Assembly (NCBI GenBank): GCA_963691815.1
Contig: OY829661.1
Span: 25,566,158-25,630,157, forward strand
Reading direction: 5' to 3'
Source of the DNA: Echiichthys vipera
Lineage: Eukaryota > Chordata > Actinopteri > Perciformes > Trachinidae
DNA: 64,000 nt
Shown: piece after piece, positions 1 through 11,226 of the stretch
How the letters are laid out: the number at the start of each line of letters is the position of its first letter
Position numbering within the stretch: position 1 is the first letter of the stretch
Made by a program: the position numbers and the translations under genes
Notes under the pieces: model-generated
What the model was told of the DNA's origin: nothing
What the model saw: the letters and a program-made list of their open reading frames with translations, nothing else
The model's database searches: none

Positions 1-297
1 CTAGTGCACGGGCCGTGGGAGTCTGCTTTTACACGGATCATCTAATCTTCTCTCTCTGGGCGGCTCCGACAGGAAAACACAGAGAACTGAGTAAAGAATG
101 AGTCCAGTCAGTTTGGAAGTTATTAAGATACCTCATTGGACCAGAGGGCGACATGAGGCAGCACAGCGCAACTGTATTAAAACTCAAAGGCCCTTTCCTA
201 CTTACGGCGCCGTCGCGTTCGTGGTAAAACTCAACCTTTATTTTGATCTCAACTACAAACCTGTGACGTTTTGTGATCGCAGTTTGCATAATTTGAC

Positions 298-776
298 CAT
301 AGACTGAATAAAATATGGACGTAGCCTCTAGGTCGAGGTCCGTTCTCTCAACTTTATCCAATCGTACTCGCCTACGGGATACCTGGTACCAGGATAACAG
401 TTAATGCTAGCTGGCTAAGCTTAGCTTTGTTAGCAGTTAGTAATCGAACACTTATATGTTAGAATAAAGTGATGTGAAAACCACAGACTGAATAAAAAAT
501 GGACGTAGCCTCTAGGTCGAGGTCCGTTCTCTCAACTAATCGTACTCGCCGACGAGATACCTGGTTGAAAACAGCCAGTTTCCCTGGAGCTAACGGTCAA
601 TGCTAGCTGGCTAAGCTTAGCTTTGTTAGCAGTTGGTAATCGAACACTTATATGTTTAATAAAGTGATGTGAAAACCATGGGGCGTATAAAAAATTGACG
701 TAGCATACTTGCTGGGGTTCGTCCTCTCAACTTGATACAATCATCCTCGCTTACGGGAGCCGCCGTCTTGTCCGTC
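298..776 (+). repeat. Tandemly repeated 5' segment of interspersed repeat family C
   Basis: A segment containing ATGGACGTAGC followed by a CGAGGTCCGTTCTCTCAA block starts near 302, again near 485, and a third diverged time near 679, so units are about 183 and 194 bp. The first two units also share a GCTAGCTGGCTAAGCTTAGC block. The same block opens the family copies at 29.9 kb and 58.0 kb, where it is single. The array is therefore a local duplication of a repeat end. It encodes nothing that I can see. Confidence 0.75.
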
Positions 777-777
<1 letters not shown>

Positions 778-825
<48 letters not shown>

Positions 826-833
826 GGGGGGGG
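778..833. repeat. (TG)n microsatellite followed by poly-G
   Basis: About 22 TG units run directly into 11 G. The tract starts inside the third family C unit, where other copies read CATCTTGTCACACTTTG, so it probably grew from that TTGTC context. Confidence 0.95.
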
Positions 834-945
834 TGATCATGACTTGATCGAGACACTTTCATGGTGACTTCTAATAAACACCTGGCAAAATACTGTGTTA
901 GTTCCTGCGACAGTAGATGTCTTCAGGACCAAATTTTACCATGAT

Positions 946-963
946 GACACACGCACACACACA

Positions 964-1001
<38 letters not shown>
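946..1001. repeat. (CA)n microsatellite
   Basis: A CA run with a few CG interruptions at its left end. It lies about 110 bp after the TG tract, so the two are complementary and could pair as a hairpin. Confidence 0.95.
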
Positions 1002-1005
<4 letters not shown>

Positions 1006-1127
1006 AAATGCCAGTTAAGCAAGAATAATAAAGATCTGCACGATGTCCCTGTTACGCATATTCAAAATTCAGATGATCTCAAATATCTACAGACTGTCTG
1101 AATGCTTCGTGTATACAACTGATATCG

Positions 1128-1575
1128 AACCAGTGGTGGAAAGTACATTTTAAGTTATACCTTATGTATTTAACTATAATTCCACAACATTTCCAGGCAA
1201 ATATTGTATGTTTTACTCCAGTACACTTGTCTGACAGCAACGTAAGTGAGTAAGTAAGTAAGTAAAAGAGCAATATTTATGCTTTGTTGTGTTTTCTCCT
1301 CCACACTGAAACAACAACTTTTACAGAAAATATAATAAAACAGTTAAATGAATAGAGCAAATCTCAAATTGAATGATTTCTTTGAATTAAACAGTCACAG
1401 AGACCATTAACTATACACATTTTCTTTTACTATTTTGAGGTACTTGCACTTTACTCACCTGCTACTGTACTGGCTGTAATACATCATTTACTCCACTACA
1501 TTCAGAGACAAATATTTCACTTTTACTACATTTATTTCATAACTTTAGGTACTATTTACTTTGCAGCTTTACATT
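1128..1575 (+). repeat. Degenerate fish repeat of the GTGGTGGAAAGTAC / ACTCCACTAC type
   Basis: The stretch opens with CAGTGGTGGAAAGTACATTT and contains TTTTACTCCAGTACA, GAGGTACTTGCACTTTACT and TTTACTCCACTACATTCAGA. These phrases recur at 27.46 kb and 44.64 kb and I recognise them as a common teleost interspersed repeat of uncertain class. A short (TAAG)n tract sits at 1243-1266. The middle part (1267-1430) is AT-rich and may be unrelated. Confidence 0.55.
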
Positions 1576-3210
1576 AATAATGACGCTCAATAATTAAATA
1601 CATGAATAAAAGGGTAATAATCCATTTATTTTAGTATAATAGTTCAGAAAATGTAGAGAAAATAGAGAAAACATGAAAATGTGGGAAAAAAAAGGTTATT
1701 TATTTAAATAACCTGGTTCTGCGTGGGGGGGGGGGGGGGGGGTCATGAACCCAGCATACTCCCATTAACAGTCACATTTATAGTAAATAAAGACTGAAAT
1801 AAAGATGATTTGACGGCAATGAGATGACTTTCTATAAAGGATGAATACATTTAGAGGTTGGAGTAAGAGTTAGAGTTAAAAGAGGATTTTTCTTGTGAGG
1901 AAAACAACTTTTTTAATTTTCATTATTTATCCTTTCTTCGTGCTTCGTTGCTCGAGTTCAGGGTTTAAACTCTGCTTACTGTCAATCAGCGCACACACAA
2001 TCTCTCAACAACACTTACAGATGTTACTCTCAGTTAATTCACATCTTAATTTAGGATTTTACTTGCTGTCAAATAACTTTAAGATAAAAAAAAACAAACT
2101 GGAAGGATGCCGTTTTAATTGGATTCAAAATGGTTGACAAAATTAGGAAACGACGTGACAGTTGAGAGTTAAAGGGCTGAACTTTAAATCACTTTAACCT
2201 TTAATTAAAGGTTTACGATGTTAGATAGAAAGATGTATAGAGTTGGAGAATTTACGATGAGGGTGGTGTTGGGGTAAAGGGCGGAGGTTAGGAGAGGGGC
2301 GAGGTCAGAGGTCAAGGCGGGGAAAGTGCTGAGTATTGACAGGATGGTGTGTGTCCCAGAGGAGGGGGTGAGGAAACTTCACTTTTTCAGGCACGTTAAC
2401 TTTTCACTTGTTCAGGTGAAAGTGACACTAATTTACTTTTTATTCATTTTACGTGCAAATGCAGAATTCATCCAAACATCGTTAACGTGTAAAGCGTTGA
2501 ATTTAGGACGTTTTCGACTCAACAGAGTTTTCAAACTCTTTTAAATTGTGCATAACACGAAAATGTTTTAATGTGACAATTGAAATATTACAGTTATTTT
2601 CATAATTAACACTTGAAATGATGAAGGCACTTAATGCACGTAATGACATTTAAACCATACTTTGGAGTTTCATTTTTACCTCTGTGCTTAAGGTTTCATT
2701 AAACTTATTTTCTTCTTTTAACAAAACAAACCAAAACACTGATAACGTGGAAGTTTTTGGGTGAATAATAATAAAAATAGACGTGAAATCAAACTCTATT
2801 ACTAAGCTTGTTTACAAGATATTGAGTCAACACTGAATGGAAATGCTATTGACTCTTCCGGCCCATAAAGAATTCATATAAGTAGGAATTTGTTCTCTTT
2901 ACGTGTCTCAAACTAGTCAGGGTCAGGAAAGTGCAACTAGATCTCCCTTTTTCAAATTAGTTAAATAAAAAACATTACAGTAGAATCATTTTATTAGAAT
3001 TGGACTTGTAAAATATGCAATATAACCGTGTTTTTACTTGGTAAATTAGAGAAATTATGGATGAAATATGGTTCTTTTTTTGTCCTTTTTGACCGCCGCA
3101 AGCACCCGTACTACCGCAATATCATGAATAGACAAGCATTAAAATCTAGGTACACAGCGATTCCCTCCAAAGTCCCACCCTTGTCCCCTGCCTGACCTCT
3201 GACGAGAGAA
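1576..3210. other. AT-rich stretch with no recognised gene
   Basis: I see no supportable exon or RNA gene. The only notable item is an 18-G run at 1725-1742. The rest is AT-rich unique-looking sequence. Confidence 0.6.
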
Positions 3211-3434
3211 ATGCTGCGATTGAGAGCAATGGGAAATCCAAAGTTTCGGACCTCCAACTATGCAAAGAGCACTGGAATGCTTGTCAAAGTGGAATCTCTT
3301 ACTAGTGAATTCAGTGAAGGTCGATCTCCCTTAAATTCACTAGTAGTAGGTTACCCTTTGAAAGGCGTTCCAGGGCACTTTGCCTAGTTGGAGGTCCGAA
3401 AATTTAGACTTCCCATGACACTTGAACGCAGCAT
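3211..3434. mobile_element. Small foldback / MITE-like element
   Basis: The two halves are inverted copies: ATGCTGCG at the left matches CGCAGCAT at the right, and TTTCGGACCTCCAACTA (left) matches TAGTTGGAGGTCCGAAA (right). The arms continue inward through GCAAAG..CTGGAA..GC to a loop near 3310 that itself holds ACTAGTGAATT / AATTCACTAGT. Flanking GAA on both sides could be a 3-bp target duplication, but that is weak. There is no coding capacity. Confidence 0.8.
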
Positions 3435-3822
3435 GAAGTGAAACAGAACAACGATGACAGGCAGGAAGCTCGGCAAATCCTTTTATTTGGACCGAATAAA
3501 ATGATTGGTCAGATTTCTATCAGAAATATATAAGAATTTAATATTTTTTGATGAACACCTGGTGAATTTCTTTCACATTATAGTGTGTGATACTCCTGTT
3601 AGGAGCATAAAGAAAAATGTACGAATTGTTTTAATGTCAAAACCCTGCAGGAGGCTGTGAAACGACAGTAAGAAAAGTGGCTTAAACATAAAGATGAGAG
3701 GGGGGAAGTCGGTGAAAGATTGAACAAAACAAGAGTTTTATCTCTTGGAAGTATCACAAACCAGTCTCCATTCATATATCTGAATAATTAAAAAGCAGGA
3801 AATAATCCTTAAACAGTAGGTA

Positions 3823-3827
<5 letters not shown>

Positions 3828-3913
<86 letters not shown>
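3828..3913. repeat. (AT)43 microsatellite
   Basis: An uninterrupted AT run of about 86 bp, ending 6 bp before the target-site duplication of the next SINE. Confidence 0.98.
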
Positions 3914-3916
<3 letters not shown>

Positions 3917-3932
3917 TCTTTACAGATACGTT

Positions 3933-4299
3933 GGGCTACACGGTGGTGTAGTGGTCAGCACTGTCGCCTCACAGCAAGAGGTTCCCGGCTTGTGCCCTTC
4001 TGTGTGGAGTTTGCATGTTGTCCCCGTGTCTGCGTGGGTTTTCTCCGGGTTCTCCGGTTTCCTCCCACAGTCCAAAGACGTGCAGGTGTTCGGTTCACTG
4101 ATGACTCTAAATCACCCGTAGGTGTGAATGGTTGTCTGTCTCTGTTCGTCTCTATGTGTCCTGTGATAGACTGGCGTCCTGTCGAGGGTGGACCCCGCCT
4201 CACGCCCGATGTCAGCTGGGATCGGCTCCAGCCCCCCCCCCCACACACACACACACACGACCCCAACACGGACAAGCGGTTGAAGATGAATGAATGAAC
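3933..4299 (+). mobile_element. SINE-A, full-length copy (tRNA-headed, TGAA tail)
   Basis: The head (GTAGTGGTCAGCACTGTCGC) resembles a Pol III A box region. The body carries the TTTCCTCCCACAGTCCAAAG block and the tail is GATGAATGAATGA. The insertion is bounded by a 13-bp near-perfect duplication, TTACAGATACGTT at 3920-3932 and TTACAGATAAGTT at 4300-4312 (12/13). A CA run at 4243-4258 replaces the usual CGCGACCCC segment. Open frames of about 100 codons on both strands here recur in every SINE-A copy and are not genes. Confidence 0.92.
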
Positions 4300-4312
4300 T
4301 TACAGATAAGTT

Positions 4313-5158
4313 TAGTGAGAACGAGATAAACAATACTTTTTTATCATCCTGACACATTTAAGTCGATGTCACAGCCAATAGGAAACCGACTTCAGTGTTT
4401 TTGATTCATATCTGATGATTCAAATACCCTCAGAGATTAAAGTCATATTCCAAATCATAGTAGAGCCTTTATTGTCTTTAGCTTTGACAAAGGACATTTA
4501 CTTTTTTCCAACGCGCTGTCCTGCAGGCACAGAGCGGACATGTAAGGCAGGCGATAGCCATCTGACCGGGAAACACTAAATCACAGATGAAACAGCAGGG
4601 GGGGAAGTTGTAAATCACACATTACAAAGAGCCTGGTGAAAGCGCAGGAACATTGCTCCGCCGTGACATCTTCCGCTCGTAGCCTGCCTTCAAAGGCGGC
4701 TCGGGCAGGAAGCAGTCCCATTCCCGTTTCCTGTCCGCGTGGCCCAGGGGACGACGGCACAACAGCGAGGTGCGAAGGAAAATCATGTTTGGATATACTC
4801 TTTTTCTTCCCAAGGACGTGTGAATCCATTGTGATTGCGCTCACGACTCTTTCTGCGAGCTGATGAAAAGAGATCACGACGGCACAGGAATCACATTTGT
4901 ATGAATGTGAACTCTGACCGCCATGAAGCTGTTGTCGTGGAAACACTGATGATGGGTTTGTTGGTGTCAGGGTTGGTTTGGTTGTTAAACAAAGGAAGAC
5001 AAATGACTTTTTCCAAACTATAAACACCTCTCTTATCATCAGGGTGTGTGCTGTACTTGTTTGTATGTGTGTGCACTTATCACCGTACATACAGTGTTTA
5101 CTCACTATTTATAACTGAGGGGCTGAAGCCAGGCTGTACTTGTGCACATGAGCTTTAA
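4313..5158. other. Unassigned stretch
   Basis: No repeat family or convincing exon is recognised. A 174-codon minus-strand open frame (4581-5105) lacks a recognisable domain and coding-like composition and is not called as a gene. Confidence 0.5.
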
Positions 5159-5646
5159 AGTGTAATTCACAATCATCCCATGGTCTTTTTGGGCACTTAC
5201 ATTCATTAAATAAGCCATCGAGACAACTTAATAACAACTATTAAAGGAGAAATCCCGGAGAGTTGCTAACAGTAGGACATGGCTAACAGTGATTAGCTCG
5301 GGGCAGTACGGTGAAGGCATTCAAAGGTCTTTTTTAACCACTAATGCTGCTGAAAATAACAGCAAACCTCTGCAGCAGCATGAGAAGAGTCCCTACACAC
5401 ACAACAAAGCACCAACGGGCTCCTTCCTTTGGGATTGACTTTGGTAATCCACTGTAATGGACTTTACTATGAGAGGAGCTGGTACAGGGGCCAGGTGGTA
5501 AGTCTTTAAAACACTCTTTTAATAAACTTTGGGTTCACTAACTACGTTGTTGGTGCTTTGTTTTCTGTGTAGGGACTCTTCCCATGCTGCTGCAGAGGTC
5601 TTCTGTTATTTTCAGCAGTATTAGTGGTTAAAAAAGACGTTTGAAT
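5159..5646 (+). mobile_element. Long-armed foldback element FB1, copy 1 (right arm truncated)
   Basis: The left arm (about 5159-5415) runs from AAGTGTAATTC through TTTTTTAACCACTAATGCTG to CACACAACAAAGCACCAAC. After a central unique block (about 5416-5547) the inverse returns as GTTGGTGCTTTGTTTTCTGT and CAGTATTAGTGGTTAAAAAA. The right arm stops near 5646, about 190 bp short of a full end. TTTA precedes the left tip, compatible with a TA target. No open frame. Related copies are at 9.2 kb and 50.8 kb; orientation is set by the central block. Confidence 0.85.
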
Positions 5647-5930
5647 TTACATCACTGGCCAATCACAACCAAGCTATGTCACAGGCTTCGCCGTGCTCGG
5701 TCTCCACTGTTGCATCTGTAAAATGTTGGATAAATCGTTTTGAGCATCGCAACCTTCCGCAAAACTCATTTCACTGTCAGAATTGGATCGATTCCGTCTG
5801 GTAACATTGTGGCAAGTCTAGAAGAGCCACACGACTGAATTATGTTACCTCGCTTTAAGTTAGCATAGCACTAAACTGGAAGTTAGCTGGTGCATGCAAA
5901 GTCAAACTGAAAATAGGAAACGGAGTGTAT
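5647..5930. other. Unassigned sequence beyond the truncated FB1 arm
   Basis: The expected last part of FB1 is replaced by sequence that I do not recognise. Confidence 0.4.
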
Positions 5931-6194
5931 CTATTTGCCAATTTTGTTTGATAGCAGGCTAGCATTTTGAGACCAAGAGTTCAAGAGCAGGGGACCAGGT
6001 ACCAAACCCTGGGGGACGCCATGGGCAACGGGCAGATTTACAATTGTTAATGAATAAGAAATGATGTCTCGCAGAGGAAGAATTTTATGCATCTGAGTAA
6101 TGCCAGCAGCAGGGTGAGGGACGTAATAATAAGAGGTTATTAGTTTGATAAGAGCTGTATCACTGATGTGTTTTTGCGCAAATTCCACATTCAA
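5931..6194 (-). pseudogene. Decayed LINE reverse-transcriptase fragment
   Basis: On the minus strand the translation contains H-G-V-P-Q-G-L-V-P-G-P-L-L-L, which matches the G-V-P-Q-G-S-V-L-G-P-L-L-F block conserved in reverse transcriptases of non-LTR retrotransposons. Residues after it (N-S-W-S) depart from the usual F..Y, and no second catalytic block (such as F-A-D-D) is visible, so it is a short relic. It may come from another LINE clade than the elements at 10.8 and 20.1 kb; those preserve only the C-terminus, so direct comparison is impossible. Confidence 0.6.
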
Positions 6195-7177
6195 ATGGAG
6201 GTGCTGTTATTTTATTCTGGCAAAGATAAACAACACTTGTGAAAATGTGTGTACGCATATGTGAGTGTTGTGGAGGAGCTGGCGCGGTTTCTCCAGCTCA
6301 GGCTCACCTGCTCTGTCTGTCACTCAGCAGTTTCCACGGCGAGTCAGCCGACACATCCCGACACGGCGATGTTACGCTGTCGACATCCTGCTGCCAAGTT
6401 CACAGTCACCCCAAAGGCCCCGCGGTGATCTGTCCTGTCAATCAATCACCTCTTCTACATCAGAAGGACAAAGGGAGGTGACGCTGCCTCTGTGGGATAA
6501 AACGAAGCAGACAGAGCTCATGTTACATTTCTAAGTGGTATTTTTTTTTTTGTTTGATTCAATTATGCTGTCATCTCAGGCTAGTGAGGATTACTGCAGA
6601 TCTTAGGTGATGATGATGCTCATTTGGGTGCGTTTGATTTGTCACATTGCCGGGATGCATTAAGTGAACGTGAACCCCATTAGCCCTGGATCACCAGACT
6701 TGTTAGCAGCAGCTCCTTCTGCAATAATTTACAACCCTTTCATCTCAACAGAATGTGTTTCTTGTAGAGCGTAATGGAAGTAATCCATTCTCCCTGTCAG
6801 CGCTGGAAAACACTTTGTTTTCTGTACAAATTGTGTTCGGGCGGAAGATGCTGGTTATAGGTGGAGGTGGCGGAGGAGGGAGAAGGACATTTTGCCATGG
6901 TTTGTCGCTTTTATGCAGGTTTTTGGGACCGGAGTGTTTCTATTTTTATGCACAGAGGATGTAGTACAGTAGGTCTGCTCTGTATACTGTACTGTGTTTA
7001 TGGTAACATACACCTTTACTCAAGTCATGTCCGTATTGTGTTTACATTTTTTACTTCTTCCATGTTACATAAGCACCGTTTCTGCTCAGTTTGACAGGTT
7101 ACTTTACAAACAAAACACATTATGAGCTTATTATACAGTATATTATATAATGTAACAGACAACGCATGTACATATGT
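6195..7177. other. Unassigned stretch
   Basis: No supportable exon or repeat family. A GGTGGAGGTGGCGGAGG run lies near 6860. Confidence 0.5.
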
Positions 7178-7490
7178 AGGGATGGGAACTGAGAACCACC
7201 TCCAGTTGAGAGGTGACAACAAACTGGAGCTTATCAACTCCTGTTATCAAATGAAATGCGTGGAAACTTGCAACAAGAGGTAGTCACGACAGAGAGGAAG
7301 AAGTCAGGCGTGTTCTCTTAAAAAAACCTGAAAACCTAAATAAAAAAAGTCCGCTGTAAACTTTTCTGTCATTTCATCTGCACTGTAGTGACACTCGGAG
7401 ATAATAAAACACAGAAAAATCGATTATTGATACAGAGTCGCACCGATGAGCAGCGTTGGTATCAATAGAATCTTATCAATTCCCAAATCT
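7178..7490. mobile_element. Probable decayed TIR element
   Basis: The left edge reads TAGGGATGGGAACTGAGAACC and the right edge TCTTATCAATTCCCAAAT. These resemble the two ends of a teleost element that begins GGGATGGGAA and ends TTCTTATCAATTCCC. The interior has ATCGATTATTGATAC. The class is inferred from memory of similar repeats and no target duplication is clear. Confidence 0.4.
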
Positions 7491-7567
7491 GTTGTTGTTG
7501 TTTACCAAAACGTAAAGCTGAGGGGGGACCGGTTCATCCAATAATTGTGAGTGACACCATTCACATT

Positions 7568-7924
7568 CATTCATTCATCTTCAACCTCTTGTCCCTGTCA
7601 GGGTCGCGGGGGGCTGGAGCCAATCCCAGCTCACATCGGGCGTGAGGCGGGGTCCACCCTGGACAGGACGCCAGTCTATCACAGGACACATAGAGACGAA
7701 CAGAGACAGACAACCATTCACACCTACGGGTGATTTAGAGTCATCAATGAACTGAACATCTGCACGTCTTTGGACTGTGGGAGGAAACCGGAGAACCCGG
7801 AGAAAACCCACGCAGACACGGGGACAACATGCAATCTCCACACAGAAGGGCCCAAGCCGGGATTCAGACCAGTAACCCTCAAGCTGTGAGGTGACAGTGC
7901 TAACCTCTACTCCACCGTGTCACC
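7568..7924 (-). mobile_element. SINE-A, full-length minus-strand copy with perfect target duplication
   Basis: The copy reads tail first (ATTCATTCATCTTCAACC) and ends with the reverse of the tRNA-like head (GACAGTGCTAACC..CCACCGTGTCACC). It is bracketed by a perfect 16-bp duplication, TGACACCATTCACATT, at 7552-7567 and 7925-7940. This is direct evidence of insertion by target-primed reverse transcription. Confidence 0.96.
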
Positions 7925-7940
7925 TGACACCATTCACATT

Positions 7941-9232
7941 ACAAAAAAAATAACGATTAGTGGAACTTTAAGTACATTTTTGTCGTTTAACTTGAGTACA
8001 TTTTGAGTGCTGGTACAGCCAGGTTTATTCAAGTTAAGGTTCTGATAACTTATCTCGTCGCAGCATTATTTTCCGGTGGTTAGCATCGTGATCTCAGACG
8101 CCAACTGTGAGTATTACGGCTGTGTGTATTGATATCTGTGCGTCTCGAGCAGTAACTGGAGTGATGTCACAGCCCACAGTGGCTCCCCCAACAGCCCTTT
8201 TCCAAAAGAACCTCCTTTTTGGACCATGTTAGCGTGGAGACGCCTGGGTCTGTGCAGTAAATGATGCATTACCTCCTGGAAATTAAAGTGTGAGCAAAGA
8301 TTATATATCAGCCTCGAATGTGATTTATAATCTCATGAGTAAACAATACTTGTTTATAGGAAGGAACAGGATTTGATTTGCGGACTCGGCAGCCGTTGCT
8401 TTCATTCAAATCATTTTCAGCCAACTATTTTTAGCCCAACTTTCAAACCGAGGCAGAACCCACAGAAACAATCCATCTTTCATCCTCTTCCATATATCTC
8501 CTCCTCCTCCTCCTCCTCTTCCTCACATCTACCCACTCTCCCCCTCCTTACTGTATCTCCCACAGCCCCAACAGTCCCCTCCATAAATCCTGGGACAGCA
8601 ACGCTTTAATGGATAATTAATTGATGCCGCTGCAGCACTGTAATAAGACAATAAATTACGACACAGGCCGGTGTGCTGTGTCAGTGTGTGTTGCTAATGG
8701 CCCTTCAGGGCTGGGGCAGGGGGCTAATAAATTAGACAGGTATTAACTGTTGTGTGCTAAGTAGCCCTCCACTGCAGACTGCCATGTGAAATGGGAGGAG
8801 AGGAAGAAGGAGAAGGAAGAGGAGGGGAGAACGAAAACAGAGGAAGAGAAACGATCGCGTTATTGGTAAAGTTTAGGGTGAAATTAAAACTTTGAATATC
8901 TTCAGTATTTTTGATTTGTGGGATTACGGAAAAAAGGAGAAGTTTTAATTATGTGTCTGAAGCGAGGGGTTTGCCGCTTATTTAGGATTTATTTATTTAT
9001 TCGTGCAGTAAAAAGTAATTCGTAACGTCGCTTCAATTACAACAGCGACCAAGTGGAGGCCGGCGTTTGGCAGCATTTCCACTCGGCCCCTCCCCCGTAA
9101 AAGAACAACATGGTTGACACGGTTCACAGTACACCATCAAAATCCAAAATCTAAAGTTTGAAGGTAGGAATATGTTCGACTTGTCTGGACCGCCTCTCAG
9201 TGCCTCTCAGCCGACTTCCTGTAGCATTGTTA
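7941..9232. other. Unassigned stretch with polypyrimidine tract and possible conserved non-coding DNA
   Basis: A (CCT)n-rich tract lies near 8497-8520. The stretch 8585-8790 is rich in TAATTA / AATTAATT / AATAAATTA motifs and lacks repeat hallmarks. No exon is supported. Confidence 0.4.
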
Positions 9233-9519
9233 AACAGTCTTTTTCAATAAACTCTGGGTTCACTATCTACTTTGTTGGTGCTTCGTTTAATGTGTAGGGT
9301 CTTCTCATGCTACTGTAGAGGTTTGGTGTTATTTTGATCAGTTTTAGTGGTTAAAAAAGACGTTTGAATGCCTTCAGTGTGTTCAGAGTGTTAGCCACGT
9401 CTGTCTGTTAGCGACTGTCCAGGATTTTTCTGTCAACACAAAAACTGTCTCAATGGCTTATTGGATGTATATTAATGCCGAAAAAGACCATGTGATGCAA
9501 ATAAGTCGGAATTACACTC
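9233..9519 (+). mobile_element. FB1 foldback element, copy 2 (right half only)
   Basis: The copy starts within the central block (AATAAACTCTGGGTTCACTA), continues through GTTGGTGCTTCG and TTTTAGTGGTTAAAAAAGAC, and reaches the true terminus CGGAATTACACTCT followed by TAA. Its distal 150 bp is what copy 1 lacks, so it shows that the arms are close to 280 bp. The left arm is absent. Confidence 0.8.
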
Positions 9520-9559
9520 TAATGTCGTTGATCCTCGTGTTTTTCATTTAAAAGCATTC

Positions 9560-9797
9560 CAGGTTCTCCGGTTTCCTCCCACAGTCCAAAGACGTGCAGG
9601 TGTTCGGTTCATTGATGACTCTAAATCACCCGTAGGTGTGAATGGTTGTCTGTCTCTGTTTGTCTCTATGTGTCCTGTGATAGACTGGCGTCCTGTCCAG
9701 GGTGGACCCCACCTCACGCCTGATGTCAGCTGGGATCGGCTCAAGCCCCCCGCGACCCCGACAGGGACAAGAGGTTAAAGATGGATGGATGAATGAA
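9560..9797 (+). mobile_element. SINE-A, 5'-truncated copy
   Basis: The copy begins at GGTTCTCCGGTTTCCTCCC and runs to a GATGGATGGATGAATGAATG tail. The tRNA-like head is missing. The sequence just after it (9800-9890) contains ATCGGTATCACC and CGATACCCAACCCTT, resembling the edge of another fish repeat. Confidence 0.88.
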
Positions 9798-9889
9798 TGT
9801 TATCGCACCGTTTAAGCTCTGGCACCATTTTAAAAGTATCGTTTTGGCATCGGTATCACCAAACGATACCCAACCCTTCTTCTAAAAAG

Positions 9890-10620
9890 GGAGAGACGCA
9901 CACCTTTGTCTATTACCTACCCAACAAACGAATATCTGAACAGGTCTTTACTGTACGATACAAACCAACAAACACGATCCAGTGGTAAAACACTGTGTGC
10001 TCAATGGTCTGAAGCTCTCACCGTGTCGAGTTTAAAGGATTTCGTCGCTTTGCAAAGAGGGAAATCGCAGCTTAGTAAACAAGGACAACATCTCCCGCTC
10101 GGAAATGTGGAATCTCAGCCGATCGTCTCTAATCCCATTTTAATGGTTGTCTGATTAAGAGGTGAGAAGGATTAGAGTGTGAGCATACATGTGCGGTGTG
10201 TTGCACGGTTGAATATACCACATATGTGGCTATTAGGGAGGAAACTGGTGGAAAATTACTACCACAGGGAACTAAGGAGAAGGCGAGAAATTGCAGGGAT
10301 TAGGAGTGAGCAGGAGAAGAAGAAAGATGGCCGCTCAGTTGTGTCGCTCCAATTAAAAAATGCTGCAAATCTCTCATCGCCTAATGTTAGCCCTAACGAG
10401 CCGCGCTTAGTGGCAGTTATGTAGATAAAAACGCTTTCTGATTGATTCCAACGGCCCATTGGAATTTGTTTCACTCCACCTTATTGATCACAACCCGCTG
10501 GTTGAAAACTGTTAATTAATAATGATAATAAAAGTGCCACGGCTCATTAAAATAAACCACACGAGGCTGATCTGCCGTCTCTTTTCCCCTCACCGCTGCT
10601 TTCACTTCATACAACCTTTC
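9890..10620. other. Unassigned stretch
   Basis: I see no recognisable exon or repeat. The part at 10490-10560 is rich in TTAATTAATAATGATAATAA. Confidence 0.4.
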
Positions 10621-10629
10621 TTCCCTCTG

Positions 10630-10755
10630 TGATTTTGTTCTGTTTTTACGGTTTCACTTAAAAAGACAATCTCCAATTTTTACATTGTTCTGTTCTGTTT
10701 TTGTTCTGTTTTTACGGTTTAACTTTTAAAAAAATCTCCAATTTTTACATCAGAT
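10630..10755. repeat. Short tandem duplication
   Basis: A block TTCTGTTTTTACGGTTT..CACTT..TCTCCAATTTTTACAT occurs twice, starting near 10636 and near 10705, with a few extra TTCTG units between. Confidence 0.8.
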
Positions 10756-10824
10756 CCAGTGAAATTTCCAAAACATCAAATGTAATTTATTAAACTTACA
10801 CTTGCTGATGTATTTGCTCTTTTC

Positions 10825-11226
10825 TTATCTCATCTCATCTTCAGCCTCTTATCCGGGGTCGGGTCGCTGGGGCAGCAGCTTTAGCAGGAGACCCCAAACT
10901 TCCCTTTCCCGGGCCACATTAACCAGCTCTAACTGGGGGATCCTGAGGCGTTCCCAGGCCAGTGTGGAGATCTAATCTCTCCACCTGGTCCTGGGTCTTC
11001 CCCGAGGCCTCCTCCCAGCTGGACGTGCCTGGAACACCTCCCTAGGGAGGCGCCCAGGGTTCATCCTTACCAGATGATCCTGAACCACCTCAACTGGCTC
11101 CTTTCAACACAAAGGAGCAGCGGCTCTACTCTGAGTTCCTCACGGATGCTGAACTTCTCCCCCTCTCTCTAAGGGAGACTCCAGCCCCCCTCCTGAGGAA
11201 ACACATTCTGGCCGCTTGTACGCCCG
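10825..11226 (-). mobile_element. 5'-truncated LINE 3' end, copy 1
   Basis: On the minus strand this is the end of a non-LTR retrotransposon ORF2. The translation holds A-G-R-R-P-R-G-R-P-R-T-R-W-R-D, then an in-frame TAG, then L-A-W-E-R-L-R-I-P and V-A-R-E-R-E-V-W and finally L-L-P-P-R-P-D-P-G-stop, followed by a short 3' end with a (GATGA)n tail. It closely matches the copy at 20.1 kb, including the same TAG. Truncation lies near 11226. The clade is uncertain; the tail and C-terminus suggest an RTE- or Rex-like group. Confidence 0.88.

Noticed and set aside
3933..3990. tRNA genes at the heads of SINEs
   Set aside because: Box A/B-like words are present, but the sequence does not fold as a tRNA beyond the promoter region and continues into the SINE body.
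4581..5105. 174-codon minus-strand open frame
   Set aside because: No recognisable domain, no splice sites at its edges, and a similar open frame on the opposite strand. Composition is that of the flanking non-coding DNA.
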